64,000 nt of DNA, from positions 19,310,103-19,374,102 of the forward strand of contig NC_087072.1 of the NCBI RefSeq assembly GCF_026151205.1, written 5' to 3'. Under the pieces are notes generated by a model. That model was not told the DNA's origin. It saw only the letters and a program-made list of their open reading frames with translations, and made no database searches. Each line of letters opens with the position of its first letter. The first letter of the stretch is position 1. Source of the stretch: Bolinopsis microptera (Eukaryota; Ctenophora; Tentaculata; Lobata; Bolinopsidae). Positions 9,502-19,684 of the stretch are shown in pieces. A program made the position numbers and the translations under genes.

Positions 9502-12248
9502 CACCCCCCGCGCGTGAGGGCACGTTTTTGCTAGTAATTTGCGACATTACTTTATGGATATCGAATCTCGCGACTTCAACGAAGTGCTGGGGACAAGTTT
9601 TCAATAATTCATAAACTTTTCAGTTCCTATCGTTTTAAGCATCGTTAGGGCTTTCCCAGAAACTAACTCTCATCATCCTAGGATAATCATGTGTCGCACA
9701 GCACTTGTTTCAGTAAAGAGTGTACTCGCCTTTACGAGAGAATGACGTGTACGTTTCGGTCACCTGCGGAAAAAGGAAGTGAGATATCGAAAATCTGAGA
9801 TAAACCCGATCGATAAAATCCTTTCAGGTAGGTGCTAGTCAAGGTTTCATCTCTTTAGACATTAAGATGGCTTCAAACACCTCACAAAAAGTTTTCAAAA
9901 GTAAAATTGACTCGCGACCTACAAATACCACCATAAAACTTGCCCTCATATATTTTTGAGGGCAAGTTTTTGAGCGCGCCGCGTGACTTTGTCTCAGCAA
10001 CAGCAAGACATAGTTACAATCTCGCAACTATGAACAGACAAGGAAAATATTGTATTAATATCTGTCAAAGGAATTTAATGTATTTTAACAACTTGTTCTA
10101 ATAATGCTAATAACTAATCGATGAACCTCATAAATGGTCGGCCCGGTGTGAGTGTATAGTATGGATTGTGCTCTGAAATGGGGCGCTGTTATTGGTTAAT
10201 ACATCGGCCAATCAGGATCGAGCTGGTTTGTGGCTGCAGTCCAAATTTAGGATCATATCTGATTAGGTACCTAATTAGTGATTATGCACTTTAAAGTAAG
10301 ATTAACTCGGTATTCACAATCCACATTAACAATTGTCTGCAACCAATCAAGGTCAAGCTGACTACTTAACGTGAAAACCATATTATTATAATATAGTGTT
10401 TGTATCATTATAAGACGACTCATGTTTCTGATATGTCACTTGTCAGTTAAGAGGTGAAATGAGAAGACAGTTAGACTCTCATATGATGTACACATTTTTC
10501 TGAATTGTACATGTAACAATCTTTATCGGTAATCTGTAATCAGCATATAAATCACATACCAATGTATCAAAGTGAAAACTGAAATCTTACCTGACAACAC
10601 AAATTATAATAGTACCATTTTAACTCTCATGCAAGTTTACTCTTCTACTGCACTGGTTTTAATTGAACTTCCAAGAACTGTCCGGAAAATAAATCAGTCA
10701 AAAGCAAAGCCCCCGAATGCACTGTACACAATCTTTGTAATTACCCAATGTATTTTATCGTGTACACTGTACAGACAGTTCCAATAAAATGCAGAAGAGT
10801 TGTTTTATGTTCCCACTTCCCAATTACAATCATAACAAACTCAAAATTGAGGATTGTATGCGGTACTAATTTCTGCCAAATAAGCACTATATAGACATCA
10901 CAATTTTAATTAGCGTATATCCCGTGTGGCGTGACGGCTAGAGCGTCGAGTGCCTCACAGGGCGGTCGCACGTTCGATTCCCCGTGGAGTTGGAATTAAT
11001 TTTTTGCCCAGATCACTCCGAGCACAATCATTTTTCATGATAAATAGAACATAAACAAAACTGACATGGGCCTGGCTATATCTAATTTTAAAACATAACC
11101 CAGGCCAGAATTTTCTTGAATAACTGTTGGCGGTGGAGATGCAAGACATTCTTGGCCTGGTAGCACTCCAGCTCGGAACCCAACCCAAGTAACCCAAGTA
11201 AGTAAGCATCAGTAACCAGTGCAGAAAAAGAAAAGATATTTATCTCACTCCACTCTTTCTGCTGTTCTTACTGTAATTCTCCACCTCTGTTTTAGTGTCA
11301 TTAACCGCTGCTGGTTCTTCTATCCTGAATGCTTGTTAAACCGGGGACCTGTATAAATATATAAGTTACAACTATTTTTTAAAGTTACAAATATCAGCTG
11401 ATTTGCAAAATGTAGCGATTTAATGTGGATTGTGAATACCGAGTTAATCTTACTTTAAAGTGCATAATCACTAATTAGGTACCTAATCAGATATGATCCT
11501 AAATTTGGACTGCAGCCACAAACCAGCTCGATCCTGATTGGCCGCTGTATTAACCAATAACAGCGCCCCATTTCAGAGCACAATCCATACTATACACTCA
11601 CACCGGGCCGACCATTTATGAGGTTCATCGATTAGTTATTAGCATTATTAGAACAAGTTGTTAAAATACATTAAATTCCTTTGACAGATATTAATACAAT
11701 ATTTTCCTTGTCTGTTCATAGTTGCGAGATTGTAACTATGTCTTGCTGTTGCTGAGACAAAGTCACGCGGCGCGCTCAAAAACTTGCCCTCAAAAATATA
11801 TGAGGGCAAGTTTTATGGTGGTATTTGTAGGTCGCGAGTCAATTTTACTTTTGAAAACTTTTTGTGAGGTGTTTGAAGCCATCTTAATGTCTAAAGAGAT
11901 GAAACCTTGACTAGCACCTACCTGAAAGGATTTTATCGATCGGGTTTATCTCAGATTTTCGATATCTCACTTCCTTTTTCCGCAGGTGACCGAAACGTAC
12001 ACGTCATTCTCTCGTAAAGGCGAGTACACTCTCTACTGAAACAAGTGCTGTGCGACACATGATTATCCTAGGATGATGAGAGTTAGTTTCTGGGAAAGCC
12101 CTAACGATGCTTAAAACGATAGGAACTGAAAAGTGATATGAATTATTGAAAACTTGTCCCCAGCACTTCGTTGAAGTCGCGAGATTCGATATCCATAAAG
12201 TAATGTCGCAAATTACTAGCAAAAACGTGCCCTCACGCGCGGGGGGTG
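9502..12248. mobile_element. Fold-back DNA transposon with 0.83-kb inverted arms
   Basis: The left arm, 9502-10329, and right arm, 11420-12248, are near-identical reverse complements separated by a 1.09-kb unique centre. The termini are CACCCCCCGCGCGTGAGGGC, and TAAA flanks both sides (9498-9501, 12249-12252), a 4-bp target duplication. CAC...GTG ends with a 4-bp duplication would fit Chapaev-type (CMC) elements, but this is inference: no transposase is present. The arms carry an internal hairpin (AAAACTTGCCCTCA / TGAGGGCAAGTTTT at 9935-9970 and its mirror). The identical 62-residue frames at 9839-10027 and 11722-11910 are simply the two arms and are probably not genes. Confidence 0.85.
10918..10990 (+). 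repeat. tRNA-like sequence, probable SINE head
   Basis: In the centre of the fold-back element, TGGCGTGACGG (10927-10937) resembles a pol III A box and CGTTCGATTCC (10971-10981) a B box, at about tRNA spacing. The flanks do not form a clear acceptor stem, so I read it as a tRNA-derived SINE head or a decayed tRNA rather than a working tRNA gene. Confidence 0.5.
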
Positions 12249-12252
12249 TAAA

Positions 12253-12900
12253 CAAGCATTGTCACAACATCTACAAAGCTGCCATATAGCCTGACTGACA
12301 ATTTTCTCGACTGACTGACAATGTTTCTTCTTTTCCCCATTTAGAATACAAAGATTAGTACATTTTAGCTTATGATTAATATTATATTTTTACCTATAGT
12401 TTACCTAGATTGTATAGATTATATCATATTTATTGGTTTCTATTTTTGATATGAAATAAGTAATAAAATAATAAGCATTTAAAATGTTGCATTAACTCAG
12501 AGTGCCTTGTATTAAACTGAAAGACACATTTATTGGCCAGTAGGAAATTTCGCCATGGCCTTTGGGTCTAATTAGTATTCTGAAAGTAGAACGAAGAGCT
12601 GTTGCAAGTCTGAAGCCCTTTTTACTGCAGTGAAATGCCAAACGATTTTTGTATTGACTGGGAAATTTCATTTTAGAGCAGTAAATGTTATACAAATTTG
12701 CAAACGTTAGTTCTTACTACTGATCTCTCCTTTTGAGTCACAATTGTGACATTAATTACAACTGAAAAACCATCACACTTCTTTCTCATGAATAAGATAC
12801 TCCATACAAATTTTCTGCTTGTTAAGCTATCTGTCTTTCATATCATAATTAGACTAGATTAAAAATAATGCAATTTAATAATAATAATGACGGCCCTTAT
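12253..12900. other. Intergenic, nothing recognised
   Basis: AT-rich sequence between the fold-back element and the LTR retrotransposon. The frame at 12492-12695 has no recognisable features. The last five bases (CTTAT, 12896-12900) are the target duplication of the retrotransposon. Confidence 0.5.
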
Positions 12901-13010
12901 TGTTGGGATTTGGGGATTGCGGGTAGTAGAAGTGAAACCAGTACTTAGGACTAAGCTCTAAAACCTAAAAGGGATAAAATAATAATTAGTAATATTAACA
13001 TATTACAACA
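12901..13010 (-). repeat. 3' LTR of the gypsy element
   Basis: 110 bp, identical to 17622-17731. On the plus strand it starts TGTTGGGATTTGGGG and ends TATTACAACA. The polypurine tract lies directly beside it at 13011-13021. Confidence 0.95.
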
Positions 13011-13368
13011 TCTCCCTCTTTATAAAAACTCGTTAGATATCACGAGGTTGCGCGGCTTTATTCAAAATAAAATAAAAACTGAAATGCTGACACTGTGAGT
13101 AGATCTAAAATAAAAACGCTTCCGCGCGTTACAAAACAAACTGTTAACACGAGGTCATATCAAGCTCTGTACTATCCTCTTTCCTCTATGAAATAACATA
13201 AAATACATAAAATACATTTACGTTCCGTCTATAATAATCTTTACTAAATTTTACTGGTCAAACAATTCGGTTTATATATATACACCGCAAGTAGTACAAA
13301 ATAACTTATCATCACTGTATGTGTGGTTAAACAATTTGGATTATACCGTAAGTACAACATCATTTTAA

Positions 13369-16300
13369 TTATCGGCAGCATGACAACCGGCACTTGGAGG
13401 TGTGCTGACGGACTCTCGCTGATCTACGCAGCCCAGGAGGCTGGGGCAGCACTCCAGCAGGCGCTTGAGCAGGGGAAACGGGATCTGCTGCAGTGGTCAC
13501 GGAGGCTCCTGCAGCACTACCACCTGTCAAAACACCAGACGGGGCAGGTGCAGTAGCTGGTACATTAACAGAACTATCCGGTACAACGGGATCTGTATTT
13601 GCTGTTGGTATGTGGTAATCCTGATCTGGGATAACAGTGAGTTGACGACGGGTATAGTCTGTAGTCAATAATCTCTTGTTTCTCAGTATCTGGTTTCCAG
13701 CTTGCGAAAGCAGTACATATGATCTACCGTTAGCATCAGATCTTGGTGCTAGGATTTTACCTGGCTTCCAAATCTTGTCAGATAGGTTGTCTCTATAACA
13801 GACTAACTGTCCTGGAACAAAATCATCTCTCGGAACGGTATGCTGGTTGTAATGCTGTTCCATATCAATTACACGTTTCTCTAAGACACGTCTGTATCTT
13901 TTATCATTTTCAGTAATCAATAAACTTGAACATGTTGGCAATTTCGTGCGCAACTCTCTGTTAAATAATATTTTTGCGGGACTCGGCAACTCGTTAGATA
14001 TCGGAGTGTTACGATAATTTAACAAAGCTAAATGAATATCATCAGATTTCAAAATCGTGTTCTTTATCGTAGCTACATGTCTTTCAATAAAACCATTAGA
14101 TTGAGCATAACCAGCTGAGGACAACGTATGTGTAATATCATACTTTTTTAAGAAATCTTTAAACTCTTTACTGGTATATAAAGGATCGCCATCAGATCTT
14201 AGCTTTTCTGGTAAACCAAATCTCGACACAACTCGTTTCAGTTGTTGAATACAATGATAAGAAGTAGGGTTTACTGGCAACATTTCAACTTCCACATATT
14301 TCGAAAAATAATCTGTACTAAGCTGGTACTCTCTACCTTTAGCACTGAACTTGTCTACCGATATTCTCTGCCAAGCCCGTTCAGGGACACTGTCTGGTCG
14401 CAGAGGTTCCTTTTTGGGGAAGCTGCGCTTCATCAAACAAGGTTCACACTTGCGTACCATCTCATCAATGTCTTGGTTCATGTGTAACCAATACACACTT
14501 TTACGTGCCAAGCTCTTACACCTAGATTGGCCTTGATGACCAACATGTATCCTCTCTAAGAGCTCGGGACGTAACTTTCGCGGAATTATGATCCTGGTAC
14601 CAAAAAGCAGGATATCGTCGACGACAAACAAATTATCTCGCTGACTGAAATAAGACTTGGCAGGCAAGAGTCGTAGCAGCAGTCTTTGTATCCTTGGCGG
14701 TGCTTCAGCTATGGTTTGTTTGTTGACTATACTCAGCAAGGGCTTGTGATCAGTGTGTACCTGTATCTGTTTTCCGTACACATACTGGTGAAATCTTTCA
14801 CAACCAAATACAATCGATAGTAATTCCTTCTCTATTTGGACGTATCGTACTTGTACTTGTACTGGTGTGAGACTTCTCGAAGCATAAGCTACTGGCTTGC
14901 CATCTTGCATCAGGCATGTACCCAAACCATACTGACTCGCATCACATAGTAGAGTCACTTCTTTCTTTGGATCATAGAATCCTAGAACAGGCTCACTGGT
15001 GAGTATCTTCTTGATGTTGTCTAGTGCCTTGTTCTGTTCGTGTGTCCAAATAAATTCTGTATCTTTGACTAACAGGGCTCTCAGTGGTGTCGTGAGCGTG
15101 CTCATGTTGGGAATAAACTTCGCAAGGAAATTGATCATACCCAGGATCCTGTGAACTCCTGTTTTATCGGTAGGATTGGGCATATCTAGAATATCCTTAA
15201 TCTTTTCTGGATCTGGTTTTACTCCGTCAACACTGATTACACGACCCAAATATGTGACTTCCTGTAGTCCAAATTTGCACTTGGTGTCATTGAGCTTTAC
15301 TCCGGCTTCACGTGACCTTTGTAGTGCAGCCTTTAAACGGCTATCATGTTCTTCTCTCGTAGCACCATGTACTAAGATATCGTCAAATACTACCTCTACA
15401 CCTTCAAGTCTCTCGTAGACTTGCGACATTCGTTTCTGAAAGACTTCATTGGATGATTTTAATCCAAATGGAAGTCGGAGGTAGCGGAATCTTCCAATCA
15501 ACGTATTAAACGTTGTCAGATAACTAGCTTTCTCTGTTAGAGGGACTTGCCAGTATCCGTCTCGAGCATCTAACTTCGAGAACAACACTGATCCACCCAA
15601 TCTCGTCATAATCTCTTCATCTGACGGCAGCGGCGAATGTTCTCTGATAATAGCTCGGTTTAGGTCAGTAGGGTCTAAGCATACCCTTATCTGTCCGTTA
15701 GGTTTCTCGGTTACAGTCATAGAATTCACCCACTCGGTGGCTTCGTCCACCTTCTTTATCACCTTGAGCTTCACCATTCTATGCAGCTCATTCTTGACTT
15801 TATCTGCTAGTGTGAAAGGCGTTCTTCTAGGTGCATGCACTGCTGGAGTGGAGTTCTCTATTAGTTTTATATCGTAGGGCTGGCTGATACAACCAACTTG
15901 TTGGTTGCTGAAGACATCTGCAAACTCTTTGCTCAGCTCCTCGTACCTGAAAGTGTTAGTGACTTGGTCTACTACACGGTCTGAACTCTCACACGCCTGA
16001 ACAGAGGGGTATGGATTGGGAATGTACTGTTTTAACCCATTACTCTTCACCTGCTCTCTGTTCGACTCACTTTGCACCCGACACTTATTCACCCGAATCT
16101 TCTCACACTGCTCCTCACTCTTCAGTGAGCTCTCTGCACCACCCTGGTGGTGTTGTGAGTGGCTTAGTGAATGATCTATATCCTTGTGATTATCAATCTC
16201 ACATCTCTTGAATCTGTTGTGAGTTCCTGAAACCTTAATCTCTTCACTCGTGCTACCACTGTGCTTCTCTCTACTCTCACTCACAGCTGAAACTGATGTA

Positions 16301-17622
16301 TTTGGGTTAACTAAACCAAGTTGATAACTAGTGTGTAAACCTAGCACTGGTTTTACTTCCAGTGGAACAACAATAAACTTGGAATTAACATTATTATTCT
16401 TTATCTTGCAATCTAAATTTACCTCACCGGAAACAGGAATATTTGCACCCCCGTAACCAGTCAACTTAACAGTGGAACCAGACAAATAACTGTCACTCCT
16501 AAAACATTTTGTATACAGTGAAAGCGGCAAAACATTTGCTTGTGCTCCGGTGTCAATTTTAAACTGCACTTGAACATCTTCTAACTCGGCATTTTCAACC
16601 CAATCTACACAGTCAATATCAATCTCTTTGCGGTGTTTACACTCGCACTTACAATCACATTGATTATCACTAGATACTGATGTTGTGGTTGTGCTGATCA
16701 ACAGTCCCATAAACATAGAATCACTGTTGGAGTGGTCGCTGAAGCTTGTGGCGCTCTCTTGTTGAAATTCGTGTACTTTCTTGGTCCGACATTTCTTTCC
16801 ATAATGTCCTACAAGTTTGCACACATGACAGGCAGCTTTGGAAGCTGGACACTGTGATCTGCTGTGATTTGGTCCACCACATCGTCCACACTCACCTGTT
16901 TTGTGAGTTTTAACACTCTCATTGCTACTATAACATTTCGATTGAGGTTTTGATTTTGAAGATTGGTGAAAGTTTTTGTTATTATATTTTCTGTTCACCT
17001 TGTCTATAGACAATGCACTCTTTTGATTGAAGAGTTTTTTCACATGGTTGTTGGCTGTTTCAACAGCCTTGATGCTCCTAATTGCAGAATCTAATGTCAA
17101 GTTTCTCTCGCGAAGAAGCTTTGCTCTAGTGTTTTGGTCATGAATGCCGCAAACTAAACGGTCTCTGATGAACTGATCTGAAATGTCTGTTTCTGCCTCC
17201 AGGACTTGTTCTTCAGGGGGATCAGCATCGTTCATGTATGTGTGTCTGTGGTTCACGACAAACTTACATTTAGCGGCTTGCGTTCTCAACTTGGTAACAT
17301 ACAGGTCTATCAGTTCTCCAGCATCCTGATTCATGCTGTTGAACTTGTGTCGTTCAACTGTAACATTAACCGATGCTTGAAAATGTGCTATGAGGGATTC
17401 CTTTATATGATCAAAACTGTCTTTCTGATTTTCTGATAGATTGTTTATTACTGTTTTTCCTTCATCACCAATAAATGTTGCTAAACAGGCTTTTCTTCGC
17501 GCATCTGACACATCGTCTCCATATAGTGCGAGTACCGCATTCTGGAAATCATTCATCCAAATGTCTATTTCCGTGTTTTGATGCGTGTATGGTTGAATCA
17601 CCTCTTGAAGTCCTGACACCAT
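13369..17622 (-). CDS. Gypsy gag-pol polyprotein (1417 residues)
   Basis: A single frame without stops. Gag-like N-terminus to ~200. Two CX2CX4HX4C zinc knuckles at ~245-278 (CGRCGGPNHSRSQC, CHVCKLVGHYGKKC). Protease IDTGA at ~356-360. Reverse transcriptase ~600-790 with FSKLDARDGYW and VVFDD, the catalytic Asp pair. RNase H start at ~888 (LLCDASQYG) with later acidic residues. Integrase zinc finger H-x3-H...C-x2-C at ~1026-1062, and a core with VDKF, RSDGDPLY and GFIERH giving D, D, E. Gag and pol are in one frame. Between RNase H (RLLLRL, ~985) and the integrase the usual linker, including the VADTLSR-type end of RNase H, is missing, so activity is doubtful. The ATG overlaps the last LTR base; a later start near residue 23 is possible. 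The overall look is close to the mag/SURL clade. Confidence 0.93.
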   Translation of the reverse strand: MVSGLQEVIQPYTHQNTEIDIWMNDFQNAVLALYGDDVSDARRKACLATFIGDEGKTVINNLSENQKDSFDHIKESLIAHFQASVNVTVERHKFNSMNQDAGELIDLYVTKLRTQAAKCKFVVNHRHTYMNDADPPEEQVLEAETDISDQFIRDRLVCGIHDQNTRAKLLRERNLTLDSAIRSIKAVETANNHVKKLFNQKSALSIDKVNRKYNNKNFHQSSKSKPQSKCYSSNESVKTHKTGECGRCGGPNHSRSQCPASKAACHVCKLVGHYGKKCRTKKVHEFQQESATSFSDHSNSDSMFMGLLISTTTTSVSSDNQCDCKCECKHRKEIDIDCVDWVENAELEDVQVQFKIDTGAQANVLPLSLYTKCFRSDSYLSGSTVKLTGYGGANIPVSGEVNLDCKIKNNNVNSKFIVVPLEVKPVLGLHTSYQLGLVNPNTSVSAVSESREKHSGSTSEEIKVSGTHNRFKRCEIDNHKDIDHSLSHSQHHQGGAESSLKSEEQCEKIRVNKCRVQSESNREQVKSNGLKQYIPNPYPSVQACESSDRVVDQVTNTFRYEELSKEFADVFSNQQVGCISQPYDIKLIENSTPAVHAPRRTPFTLADKVKNELHRMVKLKVIKKVDEATEWVNSMTVTEKPNGQIRVCLDPTDLNRAIIREHSPLPSDEEIMTRLGGSVLFSKLDARDGYWQVPLTEKASYLTTFNTLIGRFRYLRLPFGLKSSNEVFQKRMSQVYERLEGVEVVFDDILVHGATREEHDSRLKAALQRSREAGVKLNDTKCKFGLQEVTYLGRVISVDGVKPDPEKIKDILDMPNPTDKTGVHRILGMINFLAKFIPNMSTLTTPLRALLVKDTEFIWTHEQNKALDNIKKILTSEPVLGFYDPKKEVTLLCDASQYGLGTCLMQDGKPVAYASRSLTPVQVQVRYVQIEKELLSIVFGCERFHQYVYGKQIQVHTDHKPLLSIVNKQTIAEAPPRIQRLLLRLLPAKSYFSQRDNLFVVDDILLFGTRIIIPRKLRPELLERIHVGHQGQSRCKSLARKSVYWLHMNQDIDEMVRKCEPCLMKRSFPKKEPLRPDSVPERAWQRISVDKFSAKGREYQLSTDYFSKYVEVEMLPVNPTSYHCIQQLKRVVSRFGLPEKLRSDGDPLYTSKEFKDFLKKYDITHTLSSAGYAQSNGFIERHVATIKNTILKSDDIHLALLNYRNTPISNELPSPAKILFNRELRTKLPTCSSLLITENDKRYRRVLEKRVIDMEQHYNQHTVPRDDFVPGQLVCYRDNLSDKIWKPGKILAPRSDANGRSYVLLSQAGNQILRNKRLLTTDYTRRQLTVIPDQDYHIPTANTDPVVPDSSVNVPATAPAPSGVLTGGSAAGASVTTAADPVSPAQAPAGVLPQPPGLRRSARVRQHTSKCRLSCCR
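17604..17621 (-). promoter_or_regulatory. Primer-binding site of the gypsy element
   Basis: On the minus strand TGGTGTCAGGACTTC follows the LTR with no gap. TGG pairs with a tRNA CCA tail, and TGGTGTCAG fits the 3' end of some tRNA-Leu species. The same bases also encode the first residues of the gag-pol frame. Confidence 0.7.
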
Positions 17623-17731
17623 GTTGGGATTTGGGGATTGCGGGTAGTAGAAGTGAAACCAGTACTTAGGACTAAGCTCTAAAACCTAAAAGGGATAAAA
17701 TAATAATTAGTAATATTAACATATTACAACA
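17622..17731 (-). repeat. 5' LTR of the gypsy element
   Basis: 110 bp, identical to 12901-13010. Its last base (complement of 17622) is the A of the gag-pol ATG. Confidence 0.95.
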
Positions 17732-17736
17732 CTTAT

Positions 17737-18607
17737 GTTACAGCTTTCACTGTAGTATAGGTGGCTGCAACCCCAAATCCATATAAACTTTTGTAATTTT
17801 TGAAGCTCTAATGAGAGCCTCTACCATTTGCACCATGGTCACACTGGGAAGCAAACTTTGTGTTAACCACAACACTGTCCGGCCGACATAATGTAATTTG
17901 ACAATCATAATAAGTGTTAACTAATATGTTATAACAAATAATACAATTATCAAGTGTTTTTGATAATTTACAAATTGCTAAATATTTAATTTTTCCAACG
18001 ACCCAACCTAATCTCAAACAGAACGTATGCCATCAAATCCGATTATAAACTCCTAGGTGCTGCTTTCTCTGGGAATCAATCCTCCTACTGGCACTAACAT
18101 TTGTTTTTTGTGAGAATAATAATACGTTTATTAATTTGGCACAGGTGTTCCTTGGGTTGTTGCACAAAACGTTATGTTTTAGAATTTAGAATTGTGCCTT
18201 CATTTTTGAAATGTGAAGTTAACTTTCTTCGAAAAATCGAATTTGGGGTAAATTCAACCTCATATTTCAAGAACAAAGGCAAAACACCCCAAAAAACACA
18301 TGTTTTTTCCCTGGCTGTGGTCAGTCTTTTCCCGAAAAGGAGGTTTACCTTTTTTGAGTTAAAGTTAAAGTTTTACATGTAATTACAGTTAAACCTCAAT
18401 ATTTGGCGCGCTATATCTCAAAACACAAGGTCAGATTTCGGTCCGGTTCTTGTTTGTCTCCAGCAGCTCAGATCAAATATGTGAAAACTGGAAAACGATT
18501 TTTACCCCCCCCCCCCCCCCTCTGGCCTTAATAAACCTGTTTTCTATTTGTTTGTCTAAATAACTTCATTCATCAAAAGTTAAAATGACCTGGTAATGCT
18601 GACATTT
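17737..18607. other. Intergenic, no gene seen; 16-C run
   Basis: No gene is recognised. A run of 16 C lies at 18505-18520. The frames at 17808-18017 and 18101-18382 have no family features. Confidence 0.5.
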
Positions 18608-19684
18608 ATGGACGACGACCCTTATGACAAGAACCTGAGTCCCAGATACCCCAAAAACAAAGGACACCAACATGGTAAGACATTCAGAAGTCTCACTCTA
18701 TTCACAAAACAATGATAAGCATTAAGCCAGAAGTTCTTGGCAAGCAAATAATTAAGTGTGAAAATCATAATTAACATGACCATTGACCAAACTAATTTAC
18801 TAAATTTATTATGTAACAATGATCCATTTTCTTGATCATTGACTATTAAGCTAGCTCATTGAATATCATTTTTTCCCGATCCATGACTCAAAGTGCCGAA
18901 GGCACAAAGAGTCAAGGACAAGGGTTAGCGATCGAGGTTTTTTTGGGATATGGTAGCCTTGCGACCGTACGTGCCTGCGTGCCTGCGTGCCTGCCTGCGT
19001 ACGTGTCGCCCACGTGTCTGCCTGCGCAAAGTTATTTTGCGCGAAAATCTGAATTAAACAATTGTTGGCGCGCGGTGCTGAAATGTTCAAGTACATTGTT
19101 AATTTCACCATGTACGCATCCCGCTAGAGACTAATTGATAGCATAGTATTATTATTTTGACTTAGTATTACTATTTTGCACAGATCCGTGTCAGGTTGCA
19201 TAAACAATAAACATATGGTTACATAGAAATATACACGATTTTCAAATTAAATATGGAATTATATCAACTGGGCGGCGCTCGGCCTGTCACTCCGCCATAT
19301 CTGCATGCTTATAAACAGTAAAGACTGGGGTCCCCAGGTGGTATGGAATATGATCAAATACTCCATCACGGATCGGGAAATTGAGCGGCCATCCACAAAA
19401 GAAAAGCGGCCGCATTTCTTGTTATACACACTTTCAAAAGGAATGAAGGATCCCAGTAAATAGATAGATTGTAGTTATGTTTTGCACTCATATATATTGC
19501 ATAATATTTTTAAAATATTTTCGTGAGTATGTGATACAGCCTTTTGGTTTTGGGTGATTAAAATATTTGCAATTCAGTTGCAGAGAGTGACAGACGATAC
19601 CCTTCTACCTTCTACCACACTCCACCTAACTACGGAGATGAGCAGTTCTTAAATGATGACCCCTTGCTATCCAGCACCAACGAG
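18608..19684 (+). CDS. Candidate two-exon 5' coding segment, unknown or MITF leader
   Basis: Exon 18608-18674 (ATG, 22 codons plus one base, donor G|GTAAGA) and exon 19584-19684 (acceptor TTGCAG, ending GAG|GTACCT) join in matching phase 1 to an open 56-residue segment. It is hydrophilic, with repeated Tyr-Pro motifs (SPRYPKN, RRYPSTFYHTPPNY), and ends NDDPLLSSTNE in phase 0. No family is recognised. The second donor, GTACCT, is weak. The phase-0 end would allow splicing to the MITF exon at 28849, 9 kb downstream on the same strand, but it could equally begin a separate gene. Support is protein-like composition and phase agreement only. Confidence 0.4.
19267..19338 (-). repeat. Diverged copy of the CpG-rich MITE at 7222-7636
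   Basis: In reverse complement it shows CCTGGGGACCCCAGTCTTTA and GGCGGAGTGACAGGC-like sequence, matching the 7222 family with about 20 percent visible differences. It lies in the intron between the two candidate exons. Confidence 0.55.

Larger units (their letters stand above)
12901..17731 (-). mobile_element. Young Ty3/gypsy LTR retrotransposon
   Basis: A complete 4.83-kb element on the minus strand. The two 110-bp LTRs (12901-13010 and 17622-17731) look identical and run TG...CA. The 5-bp duplication CTTAT flanks it (12896-12900, 17732-17736). A primer-binding site touches the 5' LTR and a purine tract (AAAGAGGGAGA on the minus strand, 13011-13021) touches the 3' LTR. One gag-pol frame fills most of the interior. 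Identical LTRs imply recent insertion. The LTRs are unusually short. Confidence 0.95.

Noticed and set aside
10918..10990. Functional tRNA gene
   Set aside because: A- and B-box-like motifs are present, but I could not form a proper acceptor stem or anticodon arm.
9839..11910. Two identical 62-residue frames as a conserved duplicated gene
   Set aside because: They are the same sequence in the two arms of the fold-back element; identity follows from the arms, with no family features.
13323..17669. Plus-strand frames of 60-80 codons inside the gypsy element
   Set aside because: They are antisense shadows of the gag-pol frame.
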